Assembly: GCF_904849725.1 (NCBI RefSeq)
Contig: NC_058518.1
Location: forward strand, 5,414,147 to 5,478,146
Source of the DNA: Hordeum vulgare subsp. vulgare
Taxonomy: Eukaryota; Streptophyta; Magnoliopsida; Poales; Poaceae
Length of the DNA stretch: 64,000 bases
Direction of reading: 5' to 3'
This document shows positions 22,918 through 35,600 of the stretch, in pieces. Within the stretch, counting starts at the first letter, position 1; each line of letters opens with the position of its first letter. Under the pieces are notes generated by a model. That model was not told the origin of the DNA. It made no database searches and was given only the letters and a program-made list of their open reading frames with translations. Made by a program: the position numbers and the translations under genes.

Positions 22918-24712
22918 TGATACGTCTCAAACGTATCTATAATTTTTGGTGGTTTCACGCTGTTATCTTGTCTTCTTTGGTTGTTTTATGTCTCTTATAT
23001 ATCTTTTTTGGGACTAACTTATTAATTCAATGCCAAGTGCCAGTTCCTGTTTTTTTCCGTGTTTTTGACTCTTTTCAGATCTGATTTTGGAACAGAGTCC
23101 AAACGGAAGAAAAACCCCGAAATGATTTTTTCCTAAACGGAAGAAGACCAGGGGGCTTCTGGGCCAAGCCACGTGAGCTCCAGGGAGCCCACAAGCCCCC
23201 ACTCCGCCACCAGGGGGAGGCGGCAGTGGGCAGGCTTGTGGCCTCCCTGGCCGCCCCTGACCTAGGTCTTTGGCCTATAAATTCCCAAATATTCCGCAAA
23301 AAATCAGGGGAGCCTCAAAAATACTTTTCCGCCGCCACAAGCTTCCGTTTCCGCGAGATCTCATCTGGAGACCCTTCCCGGCACCCTGCCGGAGGGGACT
23401 TTGGAGTTGGAGGGCTTCTTCATCATCATCATTGCCCCTCCAATGACTCGTGAGTAGTTCACTTCAGACCTACGGGTCCGTAGTTAGTAGCTACTCCCTC
23501 CATTCCAAAATATAAGACCTTTTAGGGATTCCACTAGAAGACTACATACGGAGCAAAATGAGTGAATCTATATTCTAAAATATGTCTATGTACATCCGTA
23601 TGTAGTTTATAGTGCGATCTCTAAAAGGTCTTATATTTAGGAACGGAGGGAGTAGATGGCTTCTTCTCTCTCTTGGATCTTCAATACAAAGTTCTCCATG
23701 ATCTTCATGGATCTATCCGATGTAATCTTCTTTGGCGGTGTGTTTGTCGAGATTCGATGAATTGTGGAGTTGTGATCAGATTATCTATGATATATATTTG
23801 AGTCTTTGCTGATTTCTTATATGCATGATTTGATATCCTTGTAAGTCTCTCCGAGTCTTGGGTTTTGTTTGGCCAACTAGATCTATGGTTCTTGCAATGG
23901 GAGAAGTGCTTGGTTTTGGGTTCTACCATGTGGTGGCCTTTCCCACTAACAGTAGGGGCAGCAAGGCACACATCAAGTAGTTGCCATCAAGGGTAAAAAG
24001 ATGGGGTTTTTATCATTGGTTTGAGATTATCCTTCTACATCATGTCATCTTGCTTAAGGCGTTACTCTGTTCTTATGGACTTAATACACTAGATGCATGC
24101 TGGATAGCGGTCGACGTGTGGAGTAACAGTAATAGATGCAGAAATTATCGGTCTACTTGTTTCGGACGTGATGCCTATAGAAACAATCATTGCATAGATA
24201 TCGTCACGACTTTGCGCGGTTCTATCAATTGCTCGACAGTAATTTGTTCACCCACCGTCTACTTGCTTTCATGAGAGAAGCCACTAGTAAACACTACGAC
24301 CCCCGGGTCTATTCACATCCATCGTTTACACCTCCGCTTTTACTTTGCTTTGTTACTTTGTTGCTTTCAGTTCTCACTTGACAAACAATCTATAAGGGAT
24401 TGACAACCCCTTCATAGCGTTGGGAGCAAGTTTTTGTGTTTGTGCAGGATCTTGAGATACTCCTCCACTAGATTGATACCTTGGTTCTCAAACTGAGGGA
24501 AGTACTTACCACCGCTACGCTACATCACCCTTTCCGCTTCGAGGGAACACCAACGCAAGGCTCCAAGGCCACGGGAGAAATCCTTTGCATACTTGCCTAG
24601 GAAGTCCCTTAAGGCGTAGCCGCAGCTGAAGGATTCCTGGTGCCGTTGCTGAGGAGTATCAAGCAACACTCCTATTTCTGGCGCCGTTGGAAGGTCTTTT
24701 GTTGCAGTAGCA
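22918..24712 (+). mobile_element. Athila-like gypsy LTR insertion
   Basis: Starts TGATACGTCTCAAACGTATC and ends GTTGCAGTAGCA, flanked by GGGGT on the left and CGGGT on the right, a possible 5-bp target duplication with one mismatch. The start is a familiar Triticeae LTR type. Near the right end CTGGTGCCGTTGCTGAGG and CTGGCGCCGTTGG resemble Athila-type primer sites, so the last 80 bp may be leader rather than LTR. A Stowaway MITE lies inside at 23494-23652. No coding region. Confidence 0.68.
23494..23652. mobile_element. Stowaway MITE (Thalos-like)
   Basis: 159 bp with terminal inverted repeats CTCCCTCCATTCCAAAATATAAGACC and its complement (GGTCTTATATTTAGGAACGGAGGGAG), flanked by TA on both sides (23492-23493, 23653-23654). 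Typical non-autonomous Tc1/mariner element of grasses. Confidence 0.95.
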
Positions 24713-25015
24713 CGGGTCAGGGGTTGGGGGTCAGTGGCGTCGGGGGTAGGGGGTCGGGGGTCGAGGGTCGAGGGTCAGTGGCGTCAGGGGTCGGGGGTCG
24801 AGGGTCAGTGGCATCGGGGGTCGAGGGTCAGTGGCGTCGGGGGTCGGGGCTCAGCGGCGTCGGGGGTCGGGAGTCGGGGGTCGGGGGGTCAGTGGCGTCG
24901 GTTGTAGGGGGTCAGGGGTCGGGGTCGGGTGTCAGTGGCGTCGGGTGTCGGGGGATTGGGGGTCGGTGGCGTCGGGCGTCGGGGGTCGGGGGTCAGTGGC
25001 GTCGGGCGTCGGCCA
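24713..25015. repeat. G-rich GTCGGGGGTC tandem repeat, right half
   Basis: Repeats of GGGGGTCAGTGGCGTCGGG and GTCGAGGGTC continue the array from 22790-22917. Many runs of four or five G at short spacing could form G-quadruplexes on the plus strand. Confidence 0.75.
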
Positions 25016-25019
25016 CTAC

Positions 25020-25185
25020 TTATTCTACTTTTTCTTCTTCTCCTTCATCTTCTTCTTCCTCCTTCTACTTATTCTTCCTAGCACTAAACCTAGCACTAAA
25101 CTAATCTAGCACTAAACCTAGCACTAACCTAATCTTATCTAACACTAAACCTAGCACTAAACTACATACATAATATAATCTAACA
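25020..25185. repeat. pyrimidine tract and CTAGCACTAAAC repeats
   Basis: A CTT-rich tract (25020-25080) followed by at least six copies of a 10-12 bp motif, (C)TAGCACTAAAC. No gene. Confidence 0.6.
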
Positions 25186-25249
25186 ATTAAACAGCAAAAA
25201 AGAAGAAAGCAAAACAAAAACAAAAAAGAAGAGAAAAAACATACCGGAG

Positions 25250-25795
25250 GGTGCCGGGGTGCTGGGGCGGCAGGGTGCGAAGGAGGGCGGCGGCTGGAGG
25301 GAGTAGGTGGGAGGGGGCGGCGGCCGGAGGGAGCAGGTGGGAGGGGGCGACGGCCGGGAGGGGGTGGGAGGAGGGCGGTGGACGGGAGGGAGGTGGGAGG
25401 AGGGCGGCGGCCGAAGGGAGTAGGTGGGAGGGGGCGGCGACCGGAGGGAGCAGGTGGGAGGGGGCGGCGGCCGAGAGGGAGGTGGGGCTGGGGTGGCGGC
25501 CGGGAGGGAGGAGGGAGGCGGCCGAAGGGAGCAGGTGGGAGGGGGCGGCGGCCGAAGGGAGCAGGTGGGAGGGGCCGGCGACGCAGGTGGCTGGGAGGAA
25601 GGTGGGGCTGGGGCGACGGACGGGAGGGAGGTGGGAGGAGGGCAGCGGCCGGAGGGAGCAGGTGGGAGGGGGCGGCGGCGCAGGTTGCTGGGAGGTAGCA
25701 GGTGGGTGGGAGAGAGAGAGAGGGGGGGGTGGAGCGGGTGAGAGAGGGGGGGGTTGGGGTGGGAGCGTCGACCGTTAGGAGCAGGTGGGAGGGGA
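25250..25795. repeat. GC-rich minisatellite
   Basis: Repeats of about 30-45 bp built from GGAGGGAGCAGGTGGGAGG and GGCGGCGGCC. The long reading frames on both strands (Gly/Arg-rich or Pro/Ser-rich) only reflect this composition. Confidence 0.7.
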
Positions 25796-26060
25796 GCCCT
25801 TTGCCATCTGGGTGCGGACGACAAAGAGGTGGGGGTGGGGTAGAAAACGACCGTTAGGAGCACATCTTTACCGTCTGTCTTTGGTCTCTTTGTCATTTGC
25901 CAGCAAACGGCAAATAAAAGGCAGATGGCAAACAATCTCTATGCCATGTGCCTTCTCTTTGCCGTCTGCCACTTGTAAGTTGACGGCAAATATCTTCTTT
26001 GCTGACAGGGGACGAACGACAAAGACTAGGCCCATGGCAAATTTTCTTTTTCCAATAGTG
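25796..26060. repeat. CACTA subterminal repeat region (right, transposase 5' side)
   Basis: TTTGCCATCTG, TTTGCCAGCAAACGGCAAA, TTTGCCGTCTGCC and GACGGCAAAT occur before the CCAATAGTG terminus, mirroring the left subterminal region at lower density. Confidence 0.75.
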
Positions 26061-26063
26061 TAA

Positions 26064-26340
26064 AAATGGGACTGTTTTAACTCTACCAATGCATTCCTTG
26101 CATTAGCAGACGACATGCTCTAACCACCAATTTCGTTTTAAGCTCTTTTGTTTGGCCTATCCGAATGATACTCCCCTTGCATGAAAATTTCGCATGTGTA
26201 AACTTTTCTAAACGTTTTGGAAACATACACAATAAAGAAAAACAAATAGCAACGACACATTGAGGAAGTCCAATAAGAAACAGACCTAATCGTGAGTGCA
26301 AGCATGCACCATTGTAGATGTATTTGGGAACACGACAAAA
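26064..26340. repeat. degenerate tandem repeat, right part
   Basis: Continues the unit cut at 9755: TAAAAATGGGACTG..TTTAACTCTACCAATGC, then GTAAACTTTTCTAAACGTTTTGGAAA and AACGACACATTGAGGAAG. Position within the unit agrees with a precise CACTA insertion. Confidence 0.68.
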
Positions 26341-27795
26341 TTATTTTTCTTAATACATCAAACTTTTTTCAAATTCGTGAACACTTTTCCAAACTACGTG
26401 CGAAACATTTTAATTACATCGGCATTCTTTAAATTTTTTGATTTATTTCCAACATTCACGAACACGTTTTAATCTACATGCATGTTTTTCAAAGTAGAAG
26501 AACAGTTTGTTAAATATGTGAACAATTTTATAAAGCTGTTTCAATTCCTAGATATTAAGGTTGTCTTTTATATTTCAGTTTAAAAAAAAAATATGCTCAC
26601 GTTATGTAATATATGAACTCATTTGTATCCATCAGGAACTATATTTTTAGGATATGAGTACCTATTAAATCAGCTAAATTTTTATTACAAATCAAATATG
26701 AAATGGAGAAGTAACAAATAAAGAGAAATTAAAAAGGGGAAAAAAAAGTGGGTTACTGCTGGTACAGGTGGCTTGCTCACACAAATTAATTGGGCTATCC
26801 ATCAGGGAGGAAGTGATGCATCGAGACTGACACAGGGAGAAAGGGATCCACCGAGACGGGCCGGCCCGTTGAAAGAGTGGAACATTTTTTTTCAGTCTCC
26901 TTTTGTTTTAATTTTTCTCTTTTTTCCTGTTTCCAATATTATTTTCTATTTTTTTTCTGTTTTTTTTCTTCTTCTTTCTTAAAGGTTATTTTATATTTTA
27001 AAATAGGATTATATTAGAAAACTGTATTTCAAATTCGATTTTTTTGCTTTTTATATAAATTTTCTAAATTTCAAATAGTTGTCAATTTTTAAAAATATTC
27101 GTAAATTCAAAACATGTTTGGAACTTTCAAAATAGGTTCGGTACTTTAAGAAAATGTCGTATATTCAGATAGTTTTGAAAAATCAAAATTTTGTACTATT
27201 TTTAAACTAAGTTTGTGTTCAAATAAAATTCATAAATTATCGAAAAATGTTCTCACTTTTCAAACATGTTCCAAATTTCAAGAATATGACATTGCTTAAA
27301 GATTTCTCATAAAACTTAGAAATATTCTGGATTTTTAAAAAAGATTCCGGATTTCCAAACATTTTTCTGCAAATTCGAATTGTTTTTTGCTTTTGTAACA
27401 AAAATTCTAAATTTAAAATAATTACATTTTCCCAAAAACATTCATAACTGCAAAAAATGTTCGGGATTTAAAAAAAAGTTTTTTCAATGCTTGGTATTTT
27501 AGGAAAATTCGTTTCCCAATTCGAAAAATGTTTTTTTTAATTCGAAAAGAAAAGGGAAAAGGAAAGAAAAACGAACAAAAGAGTAAAAAAGCAGAAAAGG
27601 ATAAAACAGAAATACAAAAAAAATGAATTTATAAAAATGTTTTAGACAAAAGCCAAAGCTGGGCCGGTGAAGTCGCGGTTAGCGGCAAATATGACATCCC
27701 GCAGGTATGCACCTGTAATCAAAAGCTGACCCCCTCGTCCATATAAAGGATAATCGAACGTAACGACAATATATCAAACATATCTCGGCGTAGCA
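26341..27795. other. AT-rich sequence without recognised gene
   Basis: Dominated by degenerate motifs such as TTCGTGAACACTTTT and AAATATTCGTAAATTC, common in Triticeae repeat DNA, plus a short GC island with GGGCCGGCCC near 26862. 27660-27795 may be the 3' untranslated part of the adjacent minus-strand LINE, but no poly(A) tail is visible. No coding signal. Confidence 0.5.
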
Positions 27796-29667
27796 TCATC
27801 CTGTTGCGATCCATAGGACTAGAGGAGCCCATCCCCTGCTCCCATGGAAAAAATCCACAGCCACCTTAGCGAGCTGAGACGCCACTGTTTGAAGTACCCG
27901 GCGCCCTTCAGTCTCTCTGCAAATTAGACCAATATCACAACCAAATAGCAGGTTGATAGACAAACGCGGGTAAACGTTTACGTTTCTGGCTTCCCATGAA
28001 GTCCAGAAAATTGCTGCTACACACATAACCACCAGATTATTTACTTCTCTACAAAAGCTATTTATCAAGCTGCTAAAATATTCTACAGCACTAGGCATAT
28101 CATTTAAATCTGTCACAGCTTTAATGATTCCACACATGAATTTAGCAGCTACACATTTACAAAACAAGTGATCTATGTTTTCCTCAAAATAACAAGATTC
28201 TTTTTTTGAGCAAAAGCCAAACAAATAGTTCAATTTTTAGAGGAATTCTAGCTTGCCACATCTTCCTGTGAGGCCATAATACCTGCTCAGTTTTCAAACT
28301 AGAGTACAGAGGCCTTATAGTAAACTTGGCGGATTTATTTAAAGTCCAAAACATTATCGTCACTTTCTGTCAATTGGATACCTGGGTATAAAGCTTTTGA
28401 CTCAGCCCACATGACAATAGTCTCTCCCCACAGATTCCTTCTAAATGTAATGAGACTCAAATTCTCACTCAATGCTTTTGGAACAGAGAAATTGACACTG
28501 GAAGTCTGGAAGTAAGAAAATACAACCCAGGGAATAGCACACAAAGAGTTTTTTTTTTCCTATCGAGGGATCTTCCCAGAACCTAGTTCTGTTACCATTA
28601 CCGATTATTTGTCTACAATATTGGGGGAAATAGGTTTAGCTTTCAGAATGCCCTGTCGGAATTGAGATTAACCAGCCTCAGCTTTACAAGCTCCTAAAGT
28701 ACATTTACCAATATACTTATTTCCAAGGGCTCCTTTGATTCTGAAGATTTTCATATGAACTTTGAAGGATTAGAATCCTTAGGATCTTTTCCTATGTTGG
28801 TTGTTTGATTCATAGGATTGAAACCTACAGGAATTTTTCCTAAGGATTTCTTTGTACTACTTTCCATAGGATTTCTAGCATCCACTCCTTTGAAAGAATC
28901 CTTTGTTTTTTCCTATGATGCAATCAAAAAAACCAAAATCCTGTAGGATTGAGATCATCATGACAATCCTATCTTATGCTTTTCCATATTCCCTTGTTTT
29001 TAAAATCCTGTGAATCCGAGGCCCTAACTATGGACAGCCACATACCTAGCTCATTCTCCAACTTCCAAATCCATTTACAAAGTAAACAAATACTCATTAC
29101 ACTTAAAACCACTATCCCAAGACCCCCCATATCATTAGGTCTACAAACAACTTCCATTTCACTAGATGGTAATTTTTAACATCAACTTCCTCTTGCCATA
29201 ACATTATTTTTCTAAAAAATATCCATCTTCTTACTAGGACCTTTAGGCAGTTCAAAAAACACATATATAAACGTATATTACTCAAACTACCTCTAATAAC
29301 AATTAGCCTCTCTCCATATGAATGATCCCTACCTTTCCAAGATGCAAAGCTTTTTACCCATTTTCTCTACAGGCACATCCCAATCTTTATTACACAGCCT
29401 AACTGAACTAATTGGTATACCTAAATATCTACACCATAAGAAACCATGGGCACATGTGAAAATAGCAGCATAGTCCCCTTTATCATCTACAACACTACCA
29501 AAACAAAATAGTTCACTTCTAAGAAAGTTAACTTTCAAACAGGTGTTCAAACAAACATAAAATAAGCTTCACATTCCAAACACTCTCCAGGTTTGCTTTA
29601 AACATAAATATCATGTCATCAGCGTACTGTAACATATTCAAACCACCCCCATAAAGGTGTGGTACTA
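27796..29667 (-). pseudogene. LINE ORF2, 3' half (RT palm to zf-RVT)
   Basis: Fragments in three frames: 29528-29710 (LLRAQEMGLVQN, LQYADDMIFMF: the YADD metal-binding residues are kept), 29329-29550 (LKVNFLRSELFCFG, YLGIPI), 28969-29157 (CRPNDMGGLGI, LLCKWIWKLE), 28335-28544 (FRRNLWGE) and 27796-28233 (zinc-finger-like CYFEENIDHLFCKC). The product would reverse-transcribe LINE RNA at a nicked target. A Tourist-like MITE at 28727-29024 and several frameshifts break it. Confidence 0.78.
28727..29024. mobile_element. Tourist/Harbinger-like MITE
   Basis: 298 bp with imperfect inverted ends GGGCTCCTTTGATTCTGAAG.. and ..AATCCTGTGAATCCGAGGCCC, AT-rich interior with several AGGATT/AATCCT pairs, flanked by CAA and TAA (expected 3-bp TWA/TAA duplication, one mismatch). 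It sits exactly where the LINE frame containing CRPNDMGGLGI is lost. Confidence 0.8.
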
Positions 29668-32600
29668 AATTTTGCACCAAACCCATCTCTTGAGCTCTAA
29701 GTAAAACCAAGTGTAAAATATTTATTGCAATATTACAAAGAATCGGAGAAAGGGGATCGCCTTGTCTTAAAAACCTTTTTTAGTTTTAAAAAAGTCCTAC
29801 CTAATAATTAACCATAACAACTACTTTTCCACTGTTTGTATAATCCAGTTAATGAATTTATTACATATAACCCCTTTTTAATCATGAAAAATTTAAGAAA
29901 AGACAGTCAATCTTATCGTATGCTTTCTAAAAATCTACCTTAAGCTCAAAGAAGACATCATCTATCTTTTTCTATGCATGTCATGCAGAACTATAACCCC
30001 ATCTAAAATATAACGACCTTTTATATAAGTTGTTTGCATCGGAGCAACAATTGTGTGCTACAACAACATCCCTATTCACTATTGTCCCTATTATTAATAA
30101 CATTTGTAAAGATTTTTAAAATAATATTGAGACGGCAGATAGGTATGTACTGCTGTAACCAACTTGCACCAACACATTTAGGCAACCAAGTTGAGACTCC
30201 ATAACTAAACCTAGCTAAATCCAACCTGTTATCATAGAAATCCTGAAAGACATCTAAAAGATCACCCCTTGGTAAGTCCCAAAAGTGCTGATAAACTCTG
30301 CTGGTAGCCCATCTGGGCCCGGGGCTTTCTCTAATTTCTTCTAGAGTAAAATTTCTGTCTAGCAACTGTCATTTAACATTTTGCACCAAACCCATCTCTT
30401 GAGCTCTAAGTAAAACCAAGTGTAAAATATTTATTGCAATATTACAAAGAATCGAAGAAAGGGGATCGCCTTGTCTTAAAAACCTTTTTTAGTTTTAAAA
30501 AAGTCCTACCTAATAATTAACCATAACAACTACTTTTCCACTGTTTGTATAATCCAGTTAATGAATTTATTACTTATAACCCCTTTTTAATCATGACAAA
30601 TTTAAGAAAAGACAGTCAATCTTATCGTATGCTTTCTAAAAATCTACCTTAAGCTCAAAGAAGACATCATCTATCTTTTTCTATGCATGTCATGCAGAAC
30701 TATGACCCCATCTAAAATATAACGACCTTTTATATAAGTTGTTTGCATCGGAGCAACAATTGTGTGCTACAACAACATCCCTGTTCACTATTGTCCCTAT
30801 TATTAATAACATTTGTAAAGATTTTTAAAATAATATTGAGACGGCACATAGGTATGTACTGCTGTAACCAACTTGCACCAACACATTTAGGCAACCAAGT
30901 TGAGACTCCATAACTAAACCTAGCTAAATCCAACCTGTTATCATAGAAATCCTGAAAGACATCTAAAAGATCACCCCTTGGTAAGTCCCAAAAGTGCTGA
31001 TAAACTCTGCTGGTAGCCCATCTGGGCCCGGGGCTTTCTCTAATTTCTTCTAGAGTAAAATTTCTGTCTAGCAACTGTCATTTAAAATTTTGCACCAAAC
31101 CCATCTCTTGAGCTCTAAGTAAAACCAAGTGTAAAATATTTATTGCAATATTACAAAGAATCGGAGAAAGGGGATCGCCTTGTCTTAAAAACCTTTTTTA
31201 GTTTTAAAAAAGTCCTACCTAATAATTAACCATAACAACTACTTTTCCACTGTTTGTATAATCCAGTTAATGAATTTATTACATATAACCCCTTTTTAAT
31301 CATGACAAATTTAAGAAAAGACAGTCAATCTTATCGTATGCTTTCTAAAAATCTACCTTAAGCTCAAAGAAGACATCATCTATCTTTTTCTATGCATGTC
31401 ATGCAGAACTATGACCCCATCTAAAATATAACGACCTTTTATATAAGTTGTTTGCATCGGAGCAACAATTGTGTGCTACAACAACATCCCTGTTCACTAT
31501 TGTCCCTATTATTAATAACATTTGTAAAGATTTTTAAAATAATATTGAGACGGCAGATAGGTATGTACTGTTGTAACCAACTTGCACCAACACATTTAGG
31601 CAACCAAGTTGAGACTCCATAACTAAACCTAGCTAAATCCAACCTGTTATCATAGAAATCCTGAAAGACATCTAAAAGATCACCCCTTGGTAAGTCCCAA
31701 AAGTGCTGATAAACTCTGCTGGTAGCCCATCTGGGCCCGGGGCTTTCTCTAATTTCTTCTAGAGTAAAATTTCTGTCTAGCAACTGTCATTTAAAATTTT
31801 GCACCAAACCCATCTCTTGAGCTCTAAGTAAAACCAAGTGTAAAATATTTATTGCAATATTACAAAGAATCGGAGAAAGGGGATCGCCTTGTCTTAAAAA
31901 CCTTTTTTAGTTTTAAAAAAGTCCTACCTAATAATTAACCATAACAACTACTTTTCCACTGTTTGTATAATCCAGTTAATGAATTTATTACATATAACCC
32001 CTTTTTAATCATGACAAATTTAAGAAAAGACAGTCAATCTTATCGTATGCTTTCTAAAAATCTACCTTAAGCTCAAAGAAGACATCATCTATCTTTTTCT
32101 ATGCATGTCATGCAGAACTATGACCCCATCTAAAATATAACGACCTTTTATATAAGTTGTTTGCATCGGAGCAACAATTGTGTGCTACAACAACATCCCT
32201 GTTCACTATTGTCCCTATTATTAATAACATTTGTAAAGATTTTTAAAATAATATTGAGACGGCAGATAGGTATGTACTGCTGTAACCAACTTGCACCAAC
32301 ACATTTAGGCAACCAAGTTGAGACTCCATAACTAAACCTAGCTAAATCCAACCTGTTATCATAGAAATCCTGAAAGACATCTAAAAGATCACCCCTTGGT
32401 AAGTCCCAAAAGTGCTGATAAACTCTGCTGGTAGCCCATCTGGGCCCGGGGCTTTCTCTAATTTCTTCTAGAGTAAAATTTCTGTCTAGCAACTGTCATT
32501 TAAAATTTTGCACCAAACCCATCTCTTGAGCTCTAAGTAAAACCAAGTGTAAAATATTTATTGCAATATTACAAAGAATCGGAGAAAGGGGATCGCCTTG

Positions 32601-35600
32601 TCTTAAAAACCTTTTTTAGTTTTAAAAAAGTCCTACCTAATAATTAACCATAACAACTACTTTTCCACTGTTTGTATAATCCAGTTAATGAATTTATTAC
32701 ATATAACCCCTTTTTAATCATGACAAATTTAAGAAAAGACAGTCAATCTTATCGTATGCTTTCTAAAAATCTACCTTAAGCTCAAAGAAGACATCATCTA
32801 TCTTTTTCTATGCATGTCATGCAGAACTATGACCCCATCTAAAATATAACGACCTTTTATATAAGTTGTTTGCATCGGAGCAACAATTGTGTGCTACAAC
32901 AACATCCCTGTTCACTATTGTCCCTATTATTAATAACATTTGTAAAGATTTTTAAAATAATATTGAGACGGCACATAGGTATGTACTGCTGTAACCAACT
33001 TGCACCAACACATTTAGGCAACCAAGTTGAGACTCCATAACTAAACCTAGCTAAATCCAACCTGTTATCATAGAAATCCTGAAAGACATCTAAAAGATCA
33101 CCCCTTGGTAAGTCCCAAAAGTGCTGATAAACTCTGCTGGTAGCCCATCTGGGCCCGGGGCTTTCTCTAATTTCTTCTAGAGTAAAATTTCTGTCTAGCA
33201 ACTGTCATTTAAAATTTTGCACCAAACCCATCTCTTGAGCTCTAAGTAAAACCAAGTGTAAAATATTTATTGCAATATTACAAAGAATCGGAGAAAGGGG
33301 ATCGCCTTGTCTTAAAAACCTTTTTTAGTTTTAAAAAAGTCCTACCTAATAATTAACCATAACAACTACTTTTCCACTGTTTGTATAATCCAGTTAATGA
33401 ATTTATTACATATAACCCCTTTTTAATCATGACAAATTTAAGAAAAGACAGTCAATCTTATCGTATGCTTTCTAAAAATCTACCTTAAGCTCAAAGAAGA
33501 CATCATCTATCTTTTTCTATGCATGTCATGCAGAACTATGACCCCATCTAAAATATAACGACCTTTTATATAAGTTGTTTGCATCGGAGCAACAATTGTG
33601 TGCTACAACAACATCCCTATTCACTATTGTCCCTATTATTAATAACATTTGTAAAGATTTTTAAAATAATATTGAGACGGCAGATAGGTATGTACTGCTG
33701 TAACCAACTTGCACCAACACATTTAGGCAACCAAGTTGAGACTCCATAACTAAACCTAGCTAAATCCAACCTGTTATCATAGAAATCCTGAAAGACATCT
33801 AAAAGATCACCCCTTGGTAAGTCCCAAAAGTGCTGATAAACTCTGCTGGTAGCCCATCTGGGCCCGGGGCTTTCTCTAATTTCTTCTAGAGTAAAATTTC
33901 TGTCTAGCAACTGTCATTTAAAATTTTGCACCAAACCCATCTCTTGAGCTCTAAGTAAAACCAAGTGTAAAATATTTATTGCAATATTACAAAGAATCGG
34001 AGAAAGGGGATCGCCTTGTCTTAAAAACCTTTTTTAGTTTTAAAAAAGTCCTACCTAATAATTAACCATAACAACTACTTTTCCACTGTTTGTATAATCC
34101 AGTTAATGAATTTATTACATATAACCCCTTTTTAATCATGACAAATTTAAGAAAAGACAGTCAATCTTATCGTATGCTTTCTAAAAATCTACCTTAAGCT
34201 CAAAGAAGACATCATCTATCTTTTTCTATGCATGTCATGCAGAACTATGACCCCATCTAAAATATAACGACCTTTTATATAAGTTGTTTGCATCGGAGCA
34301 ACAATTGTGTGCTACAACAACATCCCTATTCACTATTGTCCCTATTATTAATAACATTTGTAAAGATTTTTAAAATAATATTGAGACGGCAGATAGGTAT
34401 GTACTGCTGTAACCAACTTGCACCAACACATTTAGGCAACCAAGTTGAGACTCCATAACTAAACCTAGCTAAATCCAACCTGTTATCATAGAAATCCTGA
34501 AAGACATCTAAAAGATCACCCCTTGGTAAGTCCCAAAAGTGCTGATAAACTCTGCTGGTAGCCCATCTGGGCCCGGGGCTTTCTCTAATTTCTTCTAGAG
34601 TAAAATTTCTGTCTAGCAACTGTCATTTAAAATTTTGCACCAAACCCATCTCTTGAGCTCTAAGTAAAACCAAGTGTAAAATATTTATTGCAATATTACA
34701 AAGAATCGGAGAAAGGGGATCGCCTTGTCTTAAAAACCTTTTTTAGTTTTAAAAAAGTCCTACCTAATAATTAACCATAACAACTACTTTTCCACTGTTT
34801 GTATAATCCAGTTAATGAATTTATTACATATAACCCCTTTTTAATCATGACAAATTTAAGAAAAGACAGTCAATCTTATCGTATGCTTTCTAAAAATCTA
34901 CCTTAAGCTCAAAGAAGACATCATCTATCTTTTTCTATGCATGTCATGCAGAACTATGACCCCATCTAAAATATAACGACCTTTTATATAAGTTGTTTGC
35001 ATCGGAGCAACAATTGTGTGCTACAACAACATCCCTATTCACTATTGTCCCTATTATTAATAACATTTGTAAAGATTTTTAAAATAATATTGAGACGGCA
35101 GATAGGTATGTACTGCTGTAACCAACTTGCACCAACACATTTAGGCAACCAAGTTGAGACTCCATAACTAAACCTAGCTAAATCCAACCTGTTATCATAG
35201 AAATCCTGAAATACATCTAAAAGATCACCCCTTGGTAAGTCCCAAAAGTGCTGATAAACTCTGCTGGTAGCCCATCTGGGCCCGGGGCTTTCTCTAATTT
35301 CTTCTAGAGTAAAATTTCTGTCTAGCAACTGTCATTTAAAATTTTGCACCAAACCCATCTCTTGAGCTCTAAGTAAAACCAAGTGTAAAATATTTATTGC
35401 AATATTACAAAGAATCGGAGAAAGGGGATCGCCTTGTCTTAAAAACCTTTTTTAGTTTTAAAAAAGTCCTACCTAATAATTAACCATAACAACTACTTTT
35501 CCACTGTTTGTATAATCCAGTTAATGAATTTATTACATATAACCCCTTTTTAATCATGACAAATTTAAGAAAAGACAGTCAATCTTATCGTATGCTTTCT

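Larger units (their letters stand above)
9756..26060 (-). mobile_element. CACTA (En/Spm) DNA transposon, 16.3 kb, with nested insertions
   Basis: Left end CACTACAGG, right end CCAATAGTG (CACTATTGG inverted), flanked by the 3-bp target duplication TAA (9753-9755 and 26061-26063), the hallmark of the superfamily. Removing it restores a continuous copy of the surrounding tandem repeat. Both ends hold TTTGCCGTC/GACGGCAAA subterminal repeats. The two genes, TNP2-type transposase then En/Spm ORF2, read on the minus strand, so the element's 5' side is at 26060. Two LTR insertions and one MITE account for about 5.8 kb. The transposase genes are broken, so it could move only with help. Confidence 0.92.

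Noticed and set aside
25180..25935. 251-codon frame (minus) and overlapping plus-strand frames
   Set aside because: Translation of a GC-rich minisatellite inside the CACTA; repetitive low-complexity peptide, no start context or homology.
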